Positions 14,095 to 18,409 of a stretch of 18,409 nucleotides of DNA are shown piece after piece. A program made the position numbers and the translations under genes. Numbering within the stretch: position 1 is the first letter of the stretch; every line of letters begins with the position of its first letter. A model generated the notes under the pieces. It searched no databases, was not told the origin of the DNA, and saw nothing but the letters and a program-made list of their open reading frames with translations. The DNA is from Anaerolineales bacterium (GTDB lineage Bacteria; Chloroflexota; Anaerolineae; Anaerolineales; UBA11858), in contig WFTY01000341.1 of the NCBI GenBank assembly GCA_015485245.1, forward strand, positions 1 through 18,409, written 5' to 3'.

Positions 14095-15165
14095 TCATCC
14101 CCTGCTCCCTGTTCCCGGCCTTCCGCCTTGCACCATCTCCCTCAGGCTTTGCTCGAAGGGCGGGTAGGCCACGCCGTTTTCGGTGACGATGCCGGTGATC
14201 AGGCGCGCCGGGGTGACGTCGAAGGCCGGGTTGCGGGCAGATGCGCTCTCCGGGGCGACGCGCCGCTCGAAGAGAGCGAGGCTGAGCACCTCGGCGGAGT
14301 CGCGCATCTCGATGGGGATTTCTTCGCCGGAGGCCAGGGAAAGGTCAATCGTTGAAGTGGGTACCACGGGGTAGAAAGGCACTCCATTGTCTTTCGCGGC
14401 CAGGGCCAGCATGTAGGTGCCGATTTTGTTGGCCACGTCGCCGTTGGCCGCGGTACGGTCGGAACCGACGAAGCATTTCTGCACTTCGCCGCGGCTTAAA
14501 AAATATCCCGCGGCGTTGTCGCTGATGATGTCGTAGGGGATGCCGTATTGGCTCAATTCCCAGGCCGTCAGGCGGGCGCCTTGCAGGCGGGGACGGGTTT
14601 CGTCCACCAGCACGTGGATGCGTTTGCCTTGCTGGTGCGCCATGCGGATGACGCCCAGGGCGGTGCCCCAGTCCACCGTTGCCAGCGCGCCGGTGTTGCA
14701 ATGGTGGAGAATGGTGTCGCCATCTTCAATCAACGCCGCGCCGTGGGTTGCCATGCGCTGGTTAATTTCTACATCCTCATCGGCGATGCTCTGCGCCTCG
14801 GCCAGCACGGCCTTGCGCAGTTCGTCCACGCTTCCGTTGATGTCCTTGGTGGCGTGGAGCACCCGCTCCAGCGCCCAGCCCAGATTGACGGCGGTGGGCC
14901 GCGCGGCTATCAGCGTTTGGGCTGCGTTGAGCAGGTCCGCGCGCAGGGAGGCAGGGTCGCCCGCTGAGGATTGGAAAGCGGCCAGCGCCAAGCCGAAGGC
15001 CGCCGCAGCTCCGATGGCCGGCGCGCCGCGCACCACCATCTGGCGAATCGCCTGGCCGACCTGTTGGTAATCGCTAAAAACGGCTACCTCAAACCTGCCG
15101 GGGAGTAGCCGTTGGTCGATCATTTTGAGTTTGTGGGAATTGTCATCCCATTCGATCGTTCTCAT
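14095..15165 (-). CDS. mtnA: S-methyl-5-thioribose-1-phosphate isomerase
   Basis: A 356-residue cytoplasmic enzyme of methionine salvage. It converts methylthioribose-1-phosphate, made from methylthioadenosine, into methylthioribulose-1-phosphate. The start MRTIEWDDNSHKLKMIDQRL is characteristic. Other motifs are VVRGAPAIGAAAAFG (RGA at 46-48), the catalytic Cys156 in LHHCNTGALAT, DETRPRLQGARLTAWEL, Asp236 in VGSDRTAANGDVANKIG and the closing NPAFDVTPARLITGIVTE. The related eIF2B subunits lack the catalytic pair, so the assignment is firm. I placed the start at 15165, 6 bases after a weak AGAAAG; an ATG two codons upstream (15171) is possible. The last dozen or so residues (GGRPGTGSRG) exceed the usual family end and fall in a low-complexity repeat. 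First gene of the operon. Confidence 0.95.
   Translation of the reverse strand: MRTIEWDDNSHKLKMIDQRLLPGRFEVAVFSDYQQVGQAIRQMVVRGAPAIGAAAAFGLALAAFQSSAGDPASLRADLLNAAQTLIAARPTAVNLGWALERVLHATKDINGSVDELRKAVLAEAQSIADEDVEINQRMATHGAALIEDGDTILHHCNTGALATVDWGTALGVIRMAHQQGKRIHVLVDETRPRLQGARLTAWELSQYGIPYDIISDNAAGYFLSRGEVQKCFVGSDRTAANGDVANKIGTYMLALAAKDNGVPFYPVVPTSTIDLSLASGEEIPIEMRDSAEVLSLALFERRVAPESASARNPAFDVTPARLITGIVTENGVAYPPFEQSLREMVQGGRPGTGSRG
14100..14127. repeat. Short degenerate heptanucleotide repeat at the mtnA 3' end
   Basis: CCCTGCT (14100) and CCCTGTT (14107) are followed in the same 7-base register by CCCGGCC and TTCCGCC. It encodes the C-terminal tail of MtnA. Four imperfect units are suggestive only. 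Confidence 0.35.
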
Positions 15166-15187
15166 GGTCATCTTTCTGAGCCGGGGG

Positions 15188-15216
15188 AGTCTAACATGCT
15201 CGCCGGAGGTTGTCAA
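15188..15216 (-). promoter_or_regulatory. Sigma70-type promoter of the mtnA-adoK-ahcY operon
   Basis: On the minus strand there is a perfect TTGACA (15211-15216), a 17-base spacer and TAGACT (15188-15193) preceded by TGT. It is the best -35/-10 pair in the window. Transcription would start near 15181, only about 15 bases before the start codon, so there is no room for a leader-encoded switch. Confidence 0.75.
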
Positions 15217-15222
15217 AACACA

Positions 15223-16170
15223 TTAATGGTCTCTCTCTGGCGGAAAACACGTGCACATCAGCTCTAACAGCGTGATATACCCTTTGACCTGGTAGAGCGG
15301 ATTGACCACCGGCAGGCCGTTCAGGTTGCTCTCGTGCATGCGTTGGAAGGTCTCTTGCAGCGTGGCGTCCAGCATGGCATAGATCGGCTCGCTCATGATG
15401 TCGGCGGCGAGGACTTCCTGCCCGGGTTGGGCGTATTTGAGCGCCTGTTCGTAACCGGCGGGGTCTTTGATGTATGCTTCGGGGACGACGGGAGCCATGA
15501 GCACGTTGGCGAGCGCCGCGACGGTGATGATGCCCATTAACCGTCCTTCGGTGTTGACCACAGCTGCGGTGGCCACCCTGGGGTTTTCGGCAAAAGCGCG
15601 CAGCACCTGCTGGACAGGGGAGTCTACGCGTACGATGATGGGGTCAAGGTCGAGCTGGTGGACGATGTGCGAGACCTGCATGCCGCGCTGGCGCGACCAG
15701 TCCGTCAACGCTTCGCGGCCGTAGGCCTCTTTCAGGTCCTCCTGGAACCATTTGAGCAGGTTGGATTGTTCCCCATCGTCAGCGGATTTTTTGGGGGTGG
15801 GGCGTGGCTTTTCGCGCCATTTTTGCAGGCCGAGCACGTTGCCGATAGGGAACGTGAACAGAATGCCACTGCGTGGACTGTCGAAACCTTTGACCACGCG
15901 ATCCGCCTCGGATATCGCCCGCGCCAGCGTTTCCGGGTCGTCAATCAGGCTGACGATGGTGCGCTGCCCTGGTTCGTCGTTTGTGAACATGGTCAGCAGC
16001 CCGCTGAGCCCGCCGCGGCGCACCTGCTTTTGGGCTTGAAAGCCTCCCATGCTGGGCAGAATGGTCGCCCCGGGGACGCCTGCGCGATCCCAGGCGCGCA
16101 GCAGGCGTGGCAGTTCTTCGGGTTCGTGCAGGATCACAATTAAAGCGGTGGTTTGTTTGTTCTCGTTCAT
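15223..16170 (-). CDS. PII-like domain fused to two CBS domains; probable regulator of the adjacent permease
   Basis: A 315-residue soluble protein. Residues about 8-115 have the beta-alpha-beta pattern of PII-like proteins: TALIVILHEPEELPRLLRAW, then AGVPGATILPSMGGF, a loop in the T-loop position (about 45-65), QRTIVSLIDD, an alpha helix and GILFTFPIGNVLGL. A charged linker (about 118-160) leads to a CBS pair at about 164-225 (DPIIVRVDSPVQQVLRAF, TEGRLMGIITVAALANVL) and about 254-307 (ADIMSEPIYAMLDATLQETF, LNGLPVVNPLYQVKGYITL). PII-like proteins bind adenine nucleotides and often gate transporters, and CBS pairs also bind adenosyl ligands. The ATG at 16170 follows GGAG by 8 bases, better than a TTG one codon earlier. 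It lies 27 bases after the permease gene on the same strand. The PII-like call rests on pattern, not alignment. Confidence 0.8.
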   Translation of the reverse strand: MNENKQTTALIVILHEPEELPRLLRAWDRAGVPGATILPSMGGFQAQKQVRRGGLSGLLTMFTNDEPGQRTIVSLIDDPETLARAISEADRVVKGFDSPRSGILFTFPIGNVLGLQKWREKPRPTPKKSADDGEQSNLLKWFQEDLKEAYGREALTDWSRQRGMQVSHIVHQLDLDPIIVRVDSPVQQVLRAFAENPRVATAAVVNTEGRLMGIITVAALANVLMAPVVPEAYIKDPAGYEQALKYAQPGQEVLAADIMSEPIYAMLDATLQETFQRMHESNLNGLPVVNPLYQVKGYITLLELMCTCFPPERDH

Positions 16171-16197
16171 CAACAGAACTCCACTGGTTGGATGAAG

Positions 16198-17901
16198 TTA
16201 GAGGAAGCGCCACATCAACCAGAGCGTAGCCAGCCCTACGGTGATGAGCAGGGCGGGGAAGCCCTTGCGCAAGAACTCATTATAACGAATAGGATACCCG
16301 GCGCTCTCGGCGATCCCGGCAGTGACCATGTTGGCGGAGGCGCCAATCAGTGAGCCGTTTCCTCCCATTGCCGCTCCCACGGAGAGACAGAAGAAAAGCA
16401 CTTTGTTCTCAGCGCCCGGAATCGTGGCGCTGAGGAAGCCGATCACCGGCAGCATGGCCGCCGTAAAGGGGATGTTTGCCACCACCATCGAGAGCAAGGC
16501 GCTCAGCCAGATGATGCTCAACATCGCCAGGAGGAGGTTTTCGCCGACCATGCGGCTGATGAACAGGGCGATCTGGCTGATTAAGCCCACCTCCTGGATC
16601 GCTCCCACCACGATGAAGAGCGACATGAAAAAGACCAGCGTCGTCCAGTCTACGGCGTCGATCATCTCGTCAATGTTCGGGCGGATCCAGACCATCAGCG
16701 CCGTGGCGCCGGTGATGGCGGTCACCGCGGGGAGCAGGTGAATCCGCTCGCCAAAGATGAACATCGCCAGCATGATTGCGCCGATGATCCCCGCTTTTTT
16801 GAGGTGTTCCGGTTCCGTGATCCGGGCGCGCTCCGATAGCTTTTGCGTCAACAGCTCCGATGCGGAGTGCGCCTGAGCGAGTTCGCCCCGGTAAACGAAC
16901 AGGCTGTATCCGATTAGCCCGACGAAGGCCAGCAGCACCCCGGGGGTGAGGTTTTCGAGAAAATCGTTGAACGAGATCTGTCCATATGAACCGATCAGGA
17001 TGTTGGTGGGCGTGCCTACCAGCGTGCTGACGCCGATGACGTTGGAGGCCATCACCTCCGGGATCAGCAAGGCGAGGGGGTTGATCCCCACCGCCAGCGC
17101 GATCTGCACGCTGATTGGGGTCATCAGCAGCATGGTGGTGACGTTGTCCAGAAAAGCAGAGGCTACACCGGTGATCAGCATGAAAATGGGCAAAAGCATC
17201 ATCATGCGCCCCCCGGAGAGTCGGTAGGCGACAAACGCCAACCATTGAAAAATTCCCGTGTTTTCGATCACGGCGATCACGATCATCATCCCCATGATGA
17301 GAAAGATCACGTTCCAGTCGATGTATGTCAGCGAACGGGCGAAATCGAAGATGTATAGCTCCTCGGAGAGCGGTTCGCCAAAATAGCTGACCAGGAAGAT
17401 CAACGCTGTTCCGATCAGCGCTGAGAGGGTGTTGTGGAAGATGTCGGTGGCGATGAACACCAGCACAAGGATAAAAATACCGGTGGCGATCCAGAAGGCG
17501 GCGCTGGTGCGTCGCTGCAGCGTGATGGGGGAGAGAACCAGCGTTTCTCCACTGGCGAGGCTGGCCAGCATCGCTGGCGTGAGGCTGAACTCGGTGCTTT
17601 GAAAGTGAGGGCGTTCGATGTGCAGCGTCATCGCGGCCGGGAGGGGTTGGGGCACCAGCAGGGTATATTGTCCGTCGTTTTGCGAGAACCCTTCGCTCAG
17701 CAAGGCGTTTTCGTCGGCCTCTTTGGTGAGGCGGATGCGCGCTCCGACCACGGGCTGCCCCGCCTCATCCAAAAGTGAGCCGCTGATCCAGATGTGTGCA
17801 TCGATGCTTTGCGCGGAGGCCATCATCTGCGGCCGGGTGAAAAATGCCAGCGCGCCCACGGCGATGAGCATCAATCCTGTCCAGGCAGAGAGGGTTTTCA
17901 T
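16198..17901 (-). CDS. ArsB/P-protein (ion transporter superfamily) permease with an exported N-terminal domain
   Basis: A 567-residue protein. A signal or anchor helix (about 5-28) precedes a beta-rich, carboxypeptidase-regulatory-like segment (about 36-128, with ISGSLLDEAGQPVVGARIRLT and NDGQYTLLVP) that would lie outside. About eleven membrane helices follow. The core has the two inverted-repeat motifs of the ArsB/NhaD/OCA2 group: SAFLDNVTTMLLMTPIS (about 248-264) with VSTLVGTPTNILIGSYG (291-307), and later MVVANIPFTAAMLPVI with GGNGSLIGASANMV (from 513). Members move arsenite, Na+/H+ or other anions; the substrate here cannot be told from sequence, and no ars genes are nearby. The ATG shares one base with the TGA of the UspA-like gene, so translation should be coupled. 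The PII-like/CBS gene follows after 27 bases. Confidence 0.88.
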   Translation of the reverse strand: MKTLSAWTGLMLIAVGALAFFTRPQMMASAQSIDAHIWISGSLLDEAGQPVVGARIRLTKEADENALLSEGFSQNDGQYTLLVPQPLPAAMTLHIERPHFQSTEFSLTPAMLASLASGETLVLSPITLQRRTSAAFWIATGIFILVLVFIATDIFHNTLSALIGTALIFLVSYFGEPLSEELYIFDFARSLTYIDWNVIFLIMGMMIVIAVIENTGIFQWLAFVAYRLSGGRMMMLLPIFMLITGVASAFLDNVTTMLLMTPISVQIALAVGINPLALLIPEVMASNVIGVSTLVGTPTNILIGSYGQISFNDFLENLTPGVLLAFVGLIGYSLFVYRGELAQAHSASELLTQKLSERARITEPEHLKKAGIIGAIMLAMFIFGERIHLLPAVTAITGATALMVWIRPNIDEMIDAVDWTTLVFFMSLFIVVGAIQEVGLISQIALFISRMVGENLLLAMLSIIWLSALLSMVVANIPFTAAMLPVIGFLSATIPGAENKVLFFCLSVGAAMGGNGSLIGASANMVTAGIAESAGYPIRYNEFLRKGFPALLITVGLATLWLMWRFL

Positions 17902-18362
17902 CAGGTGTTGGGGGAGGGGCCGGGGGTGGATTCGGTGGTCGCCAGCACGATGTGCGCGCCCTCAGCTGCTGCTTTCCGGGCAAAGGCGTTTAGCCGTTCA
18001 TCGGTGAAGACGTTTTCCTCGCCCTCTTCCTTGGGGCGGCCCAGCACGATATAGTCGGCGTTTACCTCGGCGCACAACCGCAGAATTTCCTCCAGTACGT
18101 TCCCTTTGCGGATGATGCCGTTGGCGGCGACCTGACGGGCTTCGGCTTCGCTGCGCGCTTTGAGCAGGATGAATTCTCCCATGGCTTCGAGTTCTTTGGA
18201 GATCAAGGCGGTGCGGCTGCTGGTGGTGTGGACGAGGAAGTCGAGGTTGATGATATAGAGAAAGTACAGGGGCAGGCCGGTGTCTTTGCCTAACTGGATG
18301 GCAGCCTGGATGGTTGGTTGGCTGGCTGGCCCGCCGCGGATGGCGCAAATGATCCCGGGCAT
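17901..18362 (-). CDS. UspA-like universal stress protein
   Basis: A 153-residue small cytoplasmic protein with the Usp alpha/beta pattern: an initial strand IICAIRGGPASQPTIQAA, then LPLYFLYIINLDF, a long helix, GNVLEEILRLCAEVNADYIVLGRP and a last strand AHIVLATTE. The GxxG plus G(S/T) ATP loop is not evident after VLGRP, which is followed by KEEGEEN, so it may not bind ATP in the classical way. The ATG at 18362 has AAAGGAAG at good distance. First gene of the trio, overlapping the permease start by one base. Usp domains often accompany transporters as regulatory partners; the role here is inferred from position. Confidence 0.82.
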   Translation of the reverse strand: MPGIICAIRGGPASQPTIQAAIQLGKDTGLPLYFLYIINLDFLVHTTSSRTALISKELEAMGEFILLKARSEAEARQVAANGIIRKGNVLEEILRLCAEVNADYIVLGRPKEEGEENVFTDERLNAFARKAAAEGAHIVLATTESTPGPSPNT

Positions 18363-18409
18363 GATGGACTTCCTTTCATGGGGCTTTCCTATGCTTCGGG
18401 GGTGGGGGA
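18363..18409. other. Window edge, upstream of the UspA-like gene
   Basis: Beyond the Shine-Dalgarno of the UspA-like gene I see no convincing promoter or reading frame in these 47 bases. The trio may begin further upstream. Confidence 0.4.

Overview
The window is a dense, GC-rich stretch of bacterial chromosome with no mobile element, rRNA, tRNA or CRISPR array that I can see. Four things suggest a Chloroflexota bacterium of Anaerolineae type: Thr/Pro-rich linkers in exported proteins, a zinc-ribbon membrane protein beside a C39-like protein, an AdoK-type adenosine kinase, and extended -10 promoters with poor -35 boxes. The lineage is an inference, since there is no marker gene here.

Layout. 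Positions 1-167 hold the 3' end of a probable PhnD-like binding protein, followed by a hairpin and an extended -10 promoter. Positions 440-4521 (+) are a three-gene nucleoside-type ABC importer (ATPase and two permeases, YufO/YufP/YufQ class) without its binding protein. Positions 4692-7478 (-) are a uroporphyrinogen-decarboxylase-family protein and a MurJ-type lipid II flippase. A compact divergent promoter (7517-7552) separates murJ from a plus-strand pair at 7599-9515: a triple zinc-ribbon membrane protein and a C39-like exported protein. Then, on the minus strand, come an unrecognised membrane protein (9517-10188) and a lipoprotein with three tandem FKBP domains (10285-11577).

Positions 11768-15165 (-) form a SAM by-product recycling operon in the order mtnA, adoK, ahcY. 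It starts at a good sigma70-type promoter (15188-15216) and ends at an intrinsic terminator (11708-11745). AhcY splits S-adenosylhomocysteine, AdoK phosphorylates the released adenosine, and MtnA works in methylthioadenosine salvage. Positions 15223-18362 (-) are a tightly packed trio: a UspA-like protein, an ArsB/P-protein-type permease with an added N-terminal exported domain, and a PII-like domain fused to two CBS domains. This looks like a nucleotide-controlled ion transporter module.

The most unusual signal lies outside the genes. Four spacers (about 4523-4600, 11604-11643, 13051-13106, 14060-14091) carry degenerate tandem arrays with the same 8-base period but different unit sequences. 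Two of them fold into terminator-like hairpins, and one runs into the 3' end of a gene and encodes its C-terminal tail.
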